DNA of 36,857 bases from Patescibacteria group bacterium UBA6257 (GTDB lineage Bacteria > Patescibacteriota > Minisyncoccia > UBA6257), in assembly GCA_002440845.1 (NCBI GenBank), contig DJVL01000018.1, positions 1-36,857 on the forward strand, in the 5' to 3' direction. Both the position numbers and the translations under genes were made by a program. The notes under the pieces were generated by a model that made no database searches, was not told the origin of the DNA, and worked only from the letters and a program-made list of their open reading frames with translations. Positions 22,648 to 30,739 of the stretch are shown piece by piece (position 1 is the stretch's first letter; each line of letters begins with the position of its first letter).

Positions 22648-23586
22648 TTATGTTTCCCCAAAAGGATTTTTTGGTTGATTAACTATATAAGGTTTTGGTT
22701 CGTTTGACTTTGGTTTTTCTTTCTGCTCTTCTTTGGGCTGATCTTTTAATTGAACATCAAAAATATAAGGTTTTTTTAAAGGTTCTTTTGAGATTTTTTC
22801 TTCATTTTTAAATTCTTGTCCTTCGCCAAAAAGCACTTCCGAAGGTTCAAAACTTTCAATTTTTTTTTCGCTTTTTTCTTCTTCCGGGTTCCCTTTCCCA
22901 TTAGCGGGATAATTTTTTGGAAGAGAAGTTTTTTTCATTTCTTCCAGAATATTTTGAGGAGAAGATTCTTTTTTTGACATCGCTGCCAAGAGTTTCTCTT
23001 TTATCTTTTCCTGCTGTTCTAAAGAAACTTGGGGCGGAATAACTTTCTTAAATTCGTTTGTGGTTTTGTTGATTGGCTTCACCTCAATTTTTATCGGCTC
23101 CTGCCGGGTTAATGATTCTAAGTCGCTTTTTGGCGGAATTGAAGGTTCTGGAGTTGGAGAGTTTCCTTTTTGAGGTTCGGGATTGATTAAAGGATTTATT
23201 TTTTCATTTTCAACTGCTCTTTCTGGTGCTTTAAAAGGTTCTTCAGAAATTTTCGGAGCAGAAAAATTATTTTGATTTAGCTCTTTTAGTTCTTCTTGGA
23301 AAACATCAAAAACTTGTTTTTTTAGAATGTTGTTTATAATTTCTGCCTGCGAAGAAGAAATGCTTAAGGCAGAAATTAATAAACCGGGGAAAGTGTCTTG
23401 CTTGTAGGCCGTTTCTCCTTTTAAGATACTGCCAATGGTTCTTGTCAGAAGTTCTGTTTGTTTAATGTCTAATTTTGCCAAAACAGAAGCATTGGTTATC
23501 ACATTGCTAAAATCATCGGAAAAAAGGAAATCTCTAATGTTTTCCGGCAGGGACAAATATTGTTTTTTTATTTCATCTTTTTCCAT
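22648..23586 (-). CDS. Uncharacterised cytosolic protein with disordered tail in the secretion-like operon
   Basis: 312 residues with no signal peptide or membrane segment. Residues ~1-112 are predicted helical (ENIRDFLFSDDFSNVITNAS, then LLTRTIGSILKGETAYKQD). From ~113 to the end the chain is rich in Pro, Glu, Lys, Ser and Asn, with repeated E-P and K-P patches, so probably disordered and perhaps a binding tether. The end reads KPYIVNQPKNPFGET. Not recognised. It lies between the VirB6-like and PrgI-like genes with 26- and 28-base gaps. A role as accessory or docking factor on the cytosolic side is inference. Confidence 0.7.
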   Translation of the reverse strand: MEKDEIKKQYLSLPENIRDFLFSDDFSNVITNASVLAKLDIKQTELLTRTIGSILKGETAYKQDTFPGLLISALSISSSQAEIINNILKKQVFDVFQEELKELNQNNFSAPKISEEPFKAPERAVENEKINPLINPEPQKGNSPTPEPSIPPKSDLESLTRQEPIKIEVKPINKTTNEFKKVIPPQVSLEQQEKIKEKLLAAMSKKESSPQNILEEMKKTSLPKNYPANGKGNPEEEKSEKKIESFEPSEVLFGEGQEFKNEEKISKEPLKKPYIFDVQLKDQPKEEQKEKPKSNEPKPYIVNQPKNPFGET

Positions 23587-23612
23587 AACAAGATTTTTTA
23601 CAAAACCCCTAT

Positions 23613-26174
23613 TTATCCTTTGTCTTCTTTCTTATTAATTGTTGTGTATTTTGTGGCAATTTTTATCTTAGATTGAGGAGGAATGTTGGCAGAAGAAGGG
23701 CTGGTGCTAAAATCTTCCGCTTTCCATTTGGTATATTGCAATAGAGGTTCGGATTTTTCTAAAGAATTGGCAAAAGCATTACTGGCATCGTTATCTTTTT
23801 TTATCGCATTTTTTATATCATCTTGCCAAACAGCTAAATCTTTAGCTGATATAGCTTCCCAGAAAGCTGCAGTTTGGGCTGGGCTGAGAGTTTTAACTAA
23901 TTCTTGGAAAGTTTGTTCAAAAGCTTTTTTGCCGGCAACAGCGATTTCTTGAACTGTTTTTCCTTCCTGTTGGGCTTTTTCTTTAGCTAAGGATTCAGTG
24001 TATTTAATAAGGTCGCTGGCTTGAACTTTTTCTTTTATTTTATTTGGTTTCATGTTAGCTACATTTTTTATAATGCTTGGAATGTCTTTTTCAGCTTCTT
24101 CTATTTTTCCAGCTTTAAGCACAAAAGCGTAAGGAACAGCTTCAGAAATTGCTTTAGCGTCAAAGCGGCTATCTGCCCGATTGGTCTTTATAAAACCGAT
24201 TGAAGACTCACTCAATTCTCCTGCTTTTGCCAAAGTATTGGTAAGGGCAACTCTTTTTTCATAAGCATCTTTTGACCAAGAAGGAGGCGTTTTTAATTTC
24301 TCTAAATCTTTCAAAGTGCTTAAGGTAACGCCTTCGTAGTTTTTTTCATATTTAGCGATTCTCTCGCTTCTTTCTTTATCTCTGCTTATTAGCATTTCTT
24401 GGCCAACCCCTTTCAGTAAAGGCGTACTGGCGAATTTTTGTCCAACTTTTTGGTAAGCAGGAGAATCTTTGATAGCGCCAGTGGTTTTTTGTCCTAGCCA
24501 AGCTCCAGCTTCTTTTCCATATTGAGTAGTTTTTTCCACTACAAAAGTGGCTGTGGCGCTTCCTGATTTTAGAGAAATCAGAAGGCCGGCAACTAAGAAA
24601 ACGGAAAAAAGTATCATTTGGATAATTGACGCGACAAAAGCGGTTTGCGGCGCCTGGATTGGGGCTTTGTTTATAACGGTTATACCGATATAAAGCAGAA
24701 AAGCAAAAACAATAGGGAAAGTGCACCATTTGATAAATTGCTCCCACCACATTTTCCAAACTTTTTCTGTGGCTGGAAAAATCCAAGCGGCAAAAGCGGC
24801 GGCAGAAACAGACAAAAGAAGAATAATAATTACCGCTCTGATAATCATAGCTATAAAAATAGCAAATAAAGCGACAATGGCAAAAACTCCAATTAGGAGA
24901 ATAACAATATCAACCAAAAAAAATTGTCCAATAGCCAGCCACCCACCAGTTTCTGCCGCCGCTGTTTCAGCAGAACTGTTAGGAACTCCCGTGGCTTGAT
25001 ATTTCCCTTCGCTTAAAAAGTCAGGCTGTTCTTCGCCATTTTTCCAACCTAAGCTTTTGAGCATGGCCTCGCCGAGATTTTGATTTTCTGATTCAGCGAG
25101 GTTGAGGAAATAATAAGAAAGATAATTAGAAACATCTACCACCATTCCGCTAATCACTAAACTGAAATTGACAAGCAGGGCTACAACAATTAATTTCCAA
25201 AGGGTGTTTTCCCAGCCGTATTTTTTATTTCGGAAAATTGTAGCGATGGCGACAATGATTAAACCGATAATTAAGAATAAATTGACAAAATCACGAACAA
25301 ACTTCCAGATTGCCTTAACCCCGGCATTATTAACAAATCCTCCATAAGTTGCAGGGCTTAAAGCGTTTAAAATCCAATTAATTTCTAAATTCATCACACC
25401 AGAAACAACTTTGCCTAATCCCTCGGCAATCGCAAGAAAAACATTACAGAATTGCCGCAAAAAGAAATTTCCCAAAGAGCAATTAAGCCATGCAATAACG
25501 CCATCAGCCCCACCTCCTCTACATTTAACATCATCGTCTTTAACTATCAAATCACAAATATTTTTTGGCGTTTGTTCTTCGAGTCTTGTTTGGATATCTT
25601 GCATTTCTTCTATTGCTAGAGGGGTTTCTGCTGGGGCTAGAGAAGGTTGACCTGGAGCTATTGATTCTAATGCGTTTATCTCAATAAAGAGGTCAAAATT
25701 TTCATTTTGTAACCAGTCTCGATATTCTATGCCTTCCTGAGTATTAAAGTATCTATAAAGAATATCATTAGTCCCTTCTGGGCCGTAAACATTTAAAAGG
25801 TGGTTATAGATATCTGTGAGATCGTTTCCCCAATCAACATCTTTTAGGTTTGCCGGGACTGGCTCAGGGGTTGTGGCAGTTTGGTCTGGCTGGAGGTTTT
25901 TTTGAGCTGTTTGGCAATTTGCATATATCATACCCCTCTCTGTGTCTGGGATAGAAGAGTTATAAAGATCTTCGCTTTTACAACATTTTTCGTCATATGC
26001 CTGAGGGTTGTTTAAATTACTCGTGGCATTATTTAAACAGTAATTTAAGTATTCATTAACATCCAACGCTTGTTGAGCGAATGCTGTTTTTTGGTTTGGT
26101 AAAAAAGAAAAAACCATTAGTCCCAAAATAGCCGACCCGAAAACAAATATTTTAAAAATCCTTTTTTCGTTCAT
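23613..26174 (-). CDS. VirB6/TrbL-like secretion channel protein
   Basis: 853 residues, first gene of the operon. Signal peptide 1-34 (cleavage near AFA-QQ). Extracytoplasmic region 35-245 with scattered Cys (46, 64, 65, 87, 207, 218, 232, 243). Hydrophobic segments at ~293-314, 326-346, 415-440, 444-466, 484-501 and 513-535. The FVRDFVNLFLIIGLIIVAIA and NKKYGWENTLWKLIVVALLVNF region is characteristic of the VirB6/TrbL-like proteins of Patescibacteria. A long helical, charged cytosolic C-terminal domain (~545-853) follows. VirB6-type proteins form the inner-membrane channel for substrates. The N-terminal and C-terminal domains are not recognised beyond this. Confidence 0.8.
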   Translation of the reverse strand: MNEKRIFKIFVFGSAILGLMVFSFLPNQKTAFAQQALDVNEYLNYCLNNATSNLNNPQAYDEKCCKSEDLYNSSIPDTERGMIYANCQTAQKNLQPDQTATTPEPVPANLKDVDWGNDLTDIYNHLLNVYGPEGTNDILYRYFNTQEGIEYRDWLQNENFDLFIEINALESIAPGQPSLAPAETPLAIEEMQDIQTRLEEQTPKNICDLIVKDDDVKCRGGGADGVIAWLNCSLGNFFLRQFCNVFLAIAEGLGKVVSGVMNLEINWILNALSPATYGGFVNNAGVKAIWKFVRDFVNLFLIIGLIIVAIATIFRNKKYGWENTLWKLIVVALLVNFSLVISGMVVDVSNYLSYYFLNLAESENQNLGEAMLKSLGWKNGEEQPDFLSEGKYQATGVPNSSAETAAAETGGWLAIGQFFLVDIVILLIGVFAIVALFAIFIAMIIRAVIIILLLSVSAAAFAAWIFPATEKVWKMWWEQFIKWCTFPIVFAFLLYIGITVINKAPIQAPQTAFVASIIQMILFSVFLVAGLLISLKSGSATATFVVEKTTQYGKEAGAWLGQKTTGAIKDSPAYQKVGQKFASTPLLKGVGQEMLISRDKERSERIAKYEKNYEGVTLSTLKDLEKLKTPPSWSKDAYEKRVALTNTLAKAGELSESSIGFIKTNRADSRFDAKAISEAVPYAFVLKAGKIEEAEKDIPSIIKNVANMKPNKIKEKVQASDLIKYTESLAKEKAQQEGKTVQEIAVAGKKAFEQTFQELVKTLSPAQTAAFWEAISAKDLAVWQDDIKNAIKKDNDASNAFANSLEKSEPLLQYTKWKAEDFSTSPSSANIPPQSKIKIATKYTTINKKEDKG

Positions 26175-26236
26175 TTTTTTAAAAATTTAATAATTATTAT
26201 AAATTAATTAATTTAAATTAAAAATCAGTTTTATAT

Positions 26237-26265
26237 TTATTAATTATACAAAAACAATTCGTCAA
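26237..26265 (-). promoter_or_regulatory. Candidate promoter of the secretion-like operon
   Basis: On the minus strand TTGACG (26265-26260), a 17-base spacer and TAATAA (26242-26237). A perfect TATAAT (26248-26243) lies closer, with only 11 bases of spacer. The leader before the ATG at 26174 is extremely AT-rich. Which -10 is used cannot be decided from sequence. Confidence 0.4.
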
Positions 26266-26295
26266 TATCAAATTAAACTAAGTTTTTATCTATTT

Positions 26296-27108
26296 TCACT
26301 TTAAACAAGAGTTTAATTGTTGACTCAGCTTTATCCAATTTTGTAAATCTAAATTTTGGGCCCGGCTGTTTAAAGGAAGGTTTTTTAGTAAAAATATTTT
26401 TTCTAAAGCGCTTTTTTCTATTTTTAAACCAGAATGGAGGTTATTGATTAATAATTTTCTCGGCTGGCTAAAGCCGGCTTTTATAGTTTTAAAAAAAAGT
26501 TCAATTTGTTTTTTATTTGTATTTAAAGCTGTGTTTTTTGGCGTTAGTTTGATAATGGCTGAATTTACTTTTGGCTTAGGCCAAAAGGCAGTTTGAGGCA
26601 CATAACTAATAATTTCCGGTTTGGCGTAAAATTGGGTAGCAGCTGCCAGTAAATTCATTTTTGGCGGCTGGCTGGCAATTCTTTGGGCTACTTCTTTTTG
26701 AATCATTAAAATGATTAGTTTGGGTTTTATTTTTTGCTCTAAAATTAAACGGATAAGTCGGGAAGTTAAATAATAAGGGATATTGCCTATAATCTTATGG
26801 TTTTTAATTTTTAATTTTAAATTTTTAAACTTTGGATTTTTAAAGAAATCAAGAATATCTGCTTGAATAATAGTTAAATGGCAATTATGTTGGAGGCGCT
26901 CCTCTAAATATTTGGCTAAATTTCGGTCTTTTTCTACCGCTATGACTCTTGCCCCTGCCAAAAGAAGGGCTTCTGTCAAAACTCCGGTTCCCGGCCCTAT
27001 TTCCAAAACTAAATCTTCTCGCTTGATTTGGCCAGCTTCAACTATCTTTTTTAAGATGTTTTTGTCTTTAAGGAATACTTGGCCGAGTCTTTTTTGTGGA
27101 TAAACCAT
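26296..27108 (-). CDS. rsmA: 16S rRNA (adenine-N6,N6)-dimethyltransferase
   Basis: 270 residues. MVYPQKRLGQVFLKDKNILK is the family start. SAM motif I is LEIGPGTGVLTEALL (35-49), the acidic loop EKD at 59-61 and D84 (QADILDFF), and the target-base motif is IGNIPYYLTSRLI (107-119), with PKPKVNSAIIKL downstream. It dimethylates two adenines in helix 45 of 16S rRNA. An extra Lys/Asn-rich insert (~91-104) between D84 and NIPYY is encoded by a period-7 repeat. Divergent from the LysM-M23 gene. Confidence 0.95.
   Translation of the reverse strand: MVYPQKRLGQVFLKDKNILKKIVEAGQIKREDLVLEIGPGTGVLTEALLLAGARVIAVEKDRNLAKYLEERLQHNCHLTIIQADILDFFKNPKFKNLKLKIKNHKIIGNIPYYLTSRLIRLILEQKIKPKLIILMIQKEVAQRIASQPPKMNLLAAATQFYAKPEIISYVPQTAFWPKPKVNSAIIKLTPKNTALNTNKKQIELFFKTIKAGFSQPRKLLINNLHSGLKIEKSALEKIFLLKNLPLNSRAQNLDLQNWIKLSQQLNSCLK
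26801..26828. repeat. Period-7 repeat in frame inside rsmA
   Basis: Four 7-base units of the type TTTTTAA (one variant ttttaaa) are followed by two looser units to ~26842. On the coding strand they give a Lys/Asn/Leu/Phe insert before the NIPYY motif, like the two repeats in pheS. Confidence 0.5.
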
Positions 27109-27172
27109 TTTTTGTTTTGATAGATTTAAAGGGCTTTTTCCTCTTTTTTATGCAATTTTTCCAGAAAAAAGC

Positions 27173-27200
27173 TTGACAGGTTAAAACCGATTGATAAAAT
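27173..27200 (+). promoter_or_regulatory. Promoter of the LysM-M23 gene
   Basis: Perfect TTGACA (27173-27178), a 16-base spacer and TAAAAT (27195-27200). A small aagct/agctt hairpin with five T follows at ~27214-27233, which could act as an early terminator. The remaining leader to 27403 is mostly an open frame continuous with the downstream gene. Confidence 0.6.
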
Positions 27201-27271
27201 ATAGAAAGAGAGAGAAGCTGAAAAAGCTTTTTTTATTTGGCTCAGTTTTAACAGCTTGAATCAATAATTAA

Positions 27272-27403
27272 CCCTGTAATTTAAAAAATACCATTTTTAC
27301 ATCAAAAACACAATTAAATAACGAGGGAAGCGAAAGCGATTCCAAAGATGCTAAAAGCGGAATACAAAGTAATTTTGGCTGGTTAAAGCTTTTTTTTGGT
27401 TTA
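27272..27403 (+). other. In-frame upstream extension of the LysM-M23 gene without a standard start codon
   Basis: From the TAA at 27269 to the TTG at 27404 the frame stays open for 44 codons and reads like coding sequence (EGSESDSKDAKSGIQSNFGW and LKLFFGLLLVFW in order). It has no ATG, GTG or TTG; the only candidates are ATT (27293) and ATA (27362). Either translation starts at the TTG at 27404, at a rare ATT, or an upstream start was lost by mutation or a sequencing error. Confidence 0.45.
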
Positions 27404-28537
27404 TTGCTTGTTTTTTGGAAGAAAATCTTTGGAAAAAAGGGAAAATTCTTTGAAATTTTCCCTTTTTCTTTGGTTCAACTATCTATAAGTTTCTTTATTT
27501 TTTCTTCTCTTTTTGGCAGCTCCTTTGCATCTTCTAAATTGATAGTAAACCAAAAAGAGAAAGAAGATTTTTTGATAAAGGAAACCGGCTTGTTTCCCGA
27601 ACAGCATGACACAATCTTTGCCAAAACCGCGTATGCCTATTATGAGCTCTTAAGCGTTGACGGCAATTGTATTATAGAATCGGATATTAAAACCGATGGA
27701 GAAAACGAAGAATTTTATTTTGTAGTGGATAATGCCAATTTGTTAAATATTAATTCTCCTGCAGGATTTCTTTTGCCGTCCATTCAAAGACATGGCACAA
27801 TAGTTTATAAAGTGAAAGAGGGCGATACTCCCGGCAAAATAGCTGCTCAATTTGGCATTAATTTAAATACCGTCTTGTGGGCGAATGGCTTAAAAAACAA
27901 CTCAATAATAAAACCGGACCAAGAATTGATTATTTTGCCTGTTTCCGGAGTAAGGCATATTGTAAAAAAAGGAGAAACCTTGGCTTCCCTTGCTAAAAAA
28001 TATAGCGCTTCTATAGAAGAAATAATAGCATTTAATAATTTAAATAGCCCGGAAAATATATCCGAGAATCAGGAGTTAATTATTCCCGGCGGAAAGATTT
28101 CTTCATCTTCAGGATCTTCTTCGTCTTTAGCCGCTGGTTTAAAGCCGATGGCAGAAGACGTAAGCTCTTGGCCTAATTTAAGCACTTTTTCTTATCCTAC
28201 TTCCGGCGGTTATAATAAGGGCGTTCTCCATTATTATAATGCAATTGATATTATTAATTCTTGCGGCAGCCCCATTTATGCGGCAGATAGCGGTATAATC
28301 ACAGAAGCAAAAGGCAACGGCAGTTATAATTACGGTTATGGCAATTTAATAAAAATTCAGCACTATAATGGCACAGTTACTGTTTATGGCCATCTAAGCG
28401 ATATTTTAGTAAAAGAAGGCAATAAAGTTGAGAAAGGCGGTTTAATTGGAAGAATGGGAGATACCGGCAATAGCAATGGCTGTCATCTTCATTTTGAAGT
28501 GCGAGGCGCACAAAATCCTTTTGTGATTAAGAAATAA
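27404..28537 (+). CDS. Cell-wall hydrolase with two LysM domains and an M23 peptidase domain
   Basis: 377 residues from a TTG start. A basic N-terminus and hydrophobic segment (~18-43, ending GSSFAS) serve as signal peptide or anchor. LysM 1 at ~134-178 (YKVKEGDTPGKIAAQFG) and LysM 2 at ~184-230 (HIVKKGETLASLAKKYS) bind peptidoglycan glycan. The M23 domain (~258-377) has H330 (YGHLSD) and the HLHFEV motif (H361, H363). The usual first motif H-x3-D reads as H276-x5-D282 (HYYNAID), with Tyr at the expected His position, so the zinc site is atypical and activity is uncertain. Convergent with yifB. It may open or shape the wall for the neighbouring secretion-like machine, or act in division; both are inference. 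Confidence 0.85.
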   Translation: MLVFWKKIFGKKGKFFEIFPFSLVQLSISFFIFSSLFGSSFASSKLIVNQKEKEDFLIKETGLFPEQHDTIFAKTAYAYYELLSVDGNCIIESDIKTDGENEEFYFVVDNANLLNINSPAGFLLPSIQRHGTIVYKVKEGDTPGKIAAQFGINLNTVLWANGLKNNSIIKPDQELIILPVSGVRHIVKKGETLASLAKKYSASIEEIIAFNNLNSPENISENQELIIPGGKISSSSGSSSSLAAGLKPMAEDVSSWPNLSTFSYPTSGGYNKGVLHYYNAIDIINSCGSPIYAADSGIITEAKGNGSYNYGYGNLIKIQHYNGTVTVYGHLSDILVKEGNKVEKGGLIGRMGDTGNSNGCHLHFEVRGAQNPFVIKK

Positions 28538-28556
28538 AATTTAAAATTACCAGGGA

Positions 28557-30131
28557 TTATTCTTCCCAAATGGCTTTTGTTTTATATTGAAGAGCCTCGG
28601 CAATATGCTGGGGCTTAATTATTTCTTGATTTTCCAAATCAGCTATTGTCCTTGAGATTTTTAATATTCGGTGATAAGCCCTAGTTGACAAATTATATTT
28701 TCCCATGGCTGATTTTAAAATTTGTTCAGCAGGTTTTTCTAAGTTGCAAAATGTTGATATTTCTTTTAATCCCATTTCGCTGTTATTAAAGATGGAGCGG
28801 CTTTTTTTATTTAAAAAAGCAAACCTTTTTTCTTGAATAATTCTGGCTTTAATAATTTCTTCTTGGATTTCTTTTTGTTTTTGGCAATCATTGCGGTCAT
28901 TATTTTCATTGCCGTTTATTTCTTCAAAGGAAAGACGGGGGACTTCTATAATAATATCAATTCTATCTAAAAGAGGCCCGGAAATTTTTTTTCGGTAACG
29001 AATAATATCCGAGGGCCGACAGATGCATTCTTTTTTTTGGTCGCCAAAATAACCGCAAGGGCAGGGGTTCATAGTTGCCAGCAGAATAAATTTAGCAGGA
29101 AAAATAACTCGCGATTGGGCTCGTGAAACAGAGATTTCCCCTTCTTCTAAGGGTTGACGCAAACTTTCTAAAACATCTCTTTGAAATTCCGGCAACTCAT
29201 CTAAAAAGAGAATTCCCCGATGAGCCAAAGTAATTTCTCCGGGCTGAGGTAAAGCCCCTCCTCCGATAAGAGCGGCGGAAGAAGCGGTATGGTGAGGAGA
29301 ACGAAACGGTCTTCGGTAAATTAAAGGATGGGAAGGAAGAAGGAGGCCGGCAATGCTATAAATTTTTGTTATTTCCAACTGTTCTTTTAAATTCATTGGA
29401 GGAAGAAGAGAAACAAAAGCTTTTGCTAATAAAGTTTTGCCCGAGCCCGGCGGCCCTATCATCAAAACATTATGGCCGCCGCTGGCAGCCACAATTAAAG
29501 CCCTTTTGGCTTTTTCCTGCCCTTTTATTTGGGTTAAATTAAGAATATTTTCTTGGGAGGCTTGTTCGGTATTTAAATTTGGCGGAGGTAAGCAGGGAAG
29601 AATATTAAAAGAGCCTTCAAGATAGAAAATCAAATCTTTTAGATTGTCTACGCCGATAATTTTTAATTTTTTGGCGGCAAAAGAAGCTTCTGAAGCGTTT
29701 GCTTTTGGAACAAAAAGGTATTCGTAATTATTTGCTTCAGCCCAAAGGGCTACAGCTAAAGCTCCGGTAATCGGTCGGATTTTTCCTTCAAGGTTTAATT
29801 CTCCGATAAAGATTTTTTTGCTGACGTTAAAAGGCTTCATTTGTTCGGAAGCCAATAAGTAACCCAGAGCAATAGCCACATCGTAATAAGAGCCGTATTT
29901 TTTTACATCAGCCGGCGCCAAGTTTATGGTGATTTTTTTATTAGCTCTCAAAGGAGATTTAGCTCCAATATTCTTAATCGCGGCAGAAACTCTTTCTTTG
30001 GCTTCTTTTAGCGAGGTGTCAGGCAAGCCGACAATATTAAAAGAGTGGAGACCATTAGCTACATCAATCTCCACTTCTATAGGAATTACTTCAAGACCGA
30101 AGATAGCAGCGGAATAGATTTTTGCTAACAT
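28557..30131 (-). CDS. YifB/ComM-type Mg-chelatase-like AAA+ ATPase
   Basis: 524 residues in the three-part layout of the family. An N-terminal ChlI-like domain starts MLAKIYSAAIFGLEVIPIEV and contains NIVGLPDTSLKEAKERV and INLAPADVKKYGSYYDVAIALG. The AAA+ core has Walker A GPPGSGKT at 226-233, Walker B ILFLDELPEF and the ATMNPCPCGYFGD segment with a Cys cluster (CPCG, CIC). The C-terminal Mg_chelatase_C includes YNLSTRAYHRILKISRTIADL. ComM in Gram-negatives promotes branch migration during transformation; YifB elsewhere is less studied. Start ATG at 30131. Confidence 0.92.
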   Translation of the reverse strand: MLAKIYSAAIFGLEVIPIEVEIDVANGLHSFNIVGLPDTSLKEAKERVSAAIKNIGAKSPLRANKKITINLAPADVKKYGSYYDVAIALGYLLASEQMKPFNVSKKIFIGELNLEGKIRPITGALAVALWAEANNYEYLFVPKANASEASFAAKKLKIIGVDNLKDLIFYLEGSFNILPCLPPPNLNTEQASQENILNLTQIKGQEKAKRALIVAASGGHNVLMIGPPGSGKTLLAKAFVSLLPPMNLKEQLEITKIYSIAGLLLPSHPLIYRRPFRSPHHTASSAALIGGGALPQPGEITLAHRGILFLDELPEFQRDVLESLRQPLEEGEISVSRAQSRVIFPAKFILLATMNPCPCGYFGDQKKECICRPSDIIRYRKKISGPLLDRIDIIIEVPRLSFEEINGNENNDRNDCQKQKEIQEEIIKARIIQEKRFAFLNKKSRSIFNNSEMGLKEISTFCNLEKPAEQILKSAMGKYNLSTRAYHRILKISRTIADLENQEIIKPQHIAEALQYKTKAIWEE

Positions 30132-30157
30132 TTTTATTATTCCACCGCTTTTGTTGA

Positions 30158-30526
30158 TTATTTTTTATTACTGCATTTTAAGCAGGTTTTTGCCGCGGTA
30201 TTGGCTTTTAATCTTGTTAATTCTATGTTTTTCCCGCATTTTTCACATAAGCCGTAATTGTTGTTTTTGATTTTATCTAAAGCCTCGTTTACTTCTTTTA
30301 ACCTTAACTCTAAGGCGTATTCAATAGCCAATAATCCTTCGTAAGTTTCTATTTCCTTGGCATTTTCATCTGTTGAGGAAGATCTTTCCCATAAATTAGG
30401 GAAACGAGTGTCATAATCATCAGGAATTTTTTTGTCTTTATCGGTAAATTGAAGCAGGTCGTTTTCTAAAAGTTTTTTCTCCTCTTCTAACTTTTTTGTT
30501 AATTCGGTTAAGGTTTTTTTATCCAT
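30158..30526 (-). CDS. TraR/DksA-type C4 zinc-finger protein
   Basis: 122 residues. The N-terminal ~85 residues are a Lys/Glu-rich coiled coil (KKLEEEKKLLENDLLQF, and NAKEIETYEGLLAIEYALEL). The C4 finger is C94-xx-C97 (GLCEKCGKN) and C115-xx-C118 (KTCLKC). DksA/TraR proteins insert into the RNA polymerase secondary channel to adjust transcription in stringent response. The coiled-coil tip acidic pair typical of DksA is not obvious, so the effect on polymerase is unsure. It has one of the few clear Shine-Dalgarno sequences here (taggag, ~7 bases before ATG). yifB follows after 26 bases. Confidence 0.85.
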   Translation of the reverse strand: MDKKTLTELTKKLEEEKKLLENDLLQFTDKDKKIPDDYDTRFPNLWERSSSTDENAKEIETYEGLLAIEYALELRLKEVNEALDKIKNNNYGLCEKCGKNIELTRLKANTAAKTCLKCSNKK

Positions 30527-30540
30527 AATTTTCTCCTATC

Positions 30541-30558
30541 TTAAGGTTATTTCCTTAA
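30541..30558. repeat. 6-bp palindrome upstream of the zinc-finger gene
   Basis: ttaagg (30541-30546) and ccttaa (30553-30558) are separated by six bases, immediately before the Shine-Dalgarno of the DksA-like gene. A candidate operator or leader hairpin. Confidence 0.3.
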
Positions 30559-30566
30559 AAAGTCAA

Positions 30567-30595
30567 TTGACAGAGATACATTAAATTGATAACAT
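30567..30595 (+). promoter_or_regulatory. tRNA-Gly promoter
   Basis: Perfect TTGACA (30567-30572), a 17-base spacer and TAACAT (30590-30595). Transcription would begin ~11 bases before the tRNA. Confidence 0.6.
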
Positions 30596-30612
30596 AAATT
30601 AAAAAGAAAAAA

Positions 30613-30684
30613 GCGAGGGTAGTTCAGAGGTAGAACGCTTCCTTGCCAAGGAAGAGGCCGCGGGTTCAAATCCCGTCCCTCGCT
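30613..30684 (+). tRNA. tRNA-Gly (anticodon GCC)
   Basis: A complete cloverleaf: acceptor GCGAGGG with CCCTCGC (7 bp), D-arm gttc-agaggta-gaac, anticodon stem CTTCC/GGAAG with loop TTGCCAA (anticodon GCC at 30645-30647), and T-arm GCGGG-TTCAAAT-CCCGT. The discriminator is T at 30684, as usual for glycine. The 3' CCA is not encoded (the next bases are ca), so it is added by CCA transferase. It stands alone on the plus strand between minus-strand genes. Confidence 0.97.
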
Positions 30685-30739
30685 CACTATAGTATTTATA
30701 ATAATGAATTTGCCTTCTGTCCGCCTTTTGGCTGGAATT

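Noticed and set aside
27201..27403. A c-di-AMP or c-di-GMP riboswitch before the LysM-M23 gene, suggested by gene context and small GNRA-type hairpins.
   Set aside because: Conserved riboswitch core sequences could not be aligned, and most of the segment is an open frame continuous with the gene.
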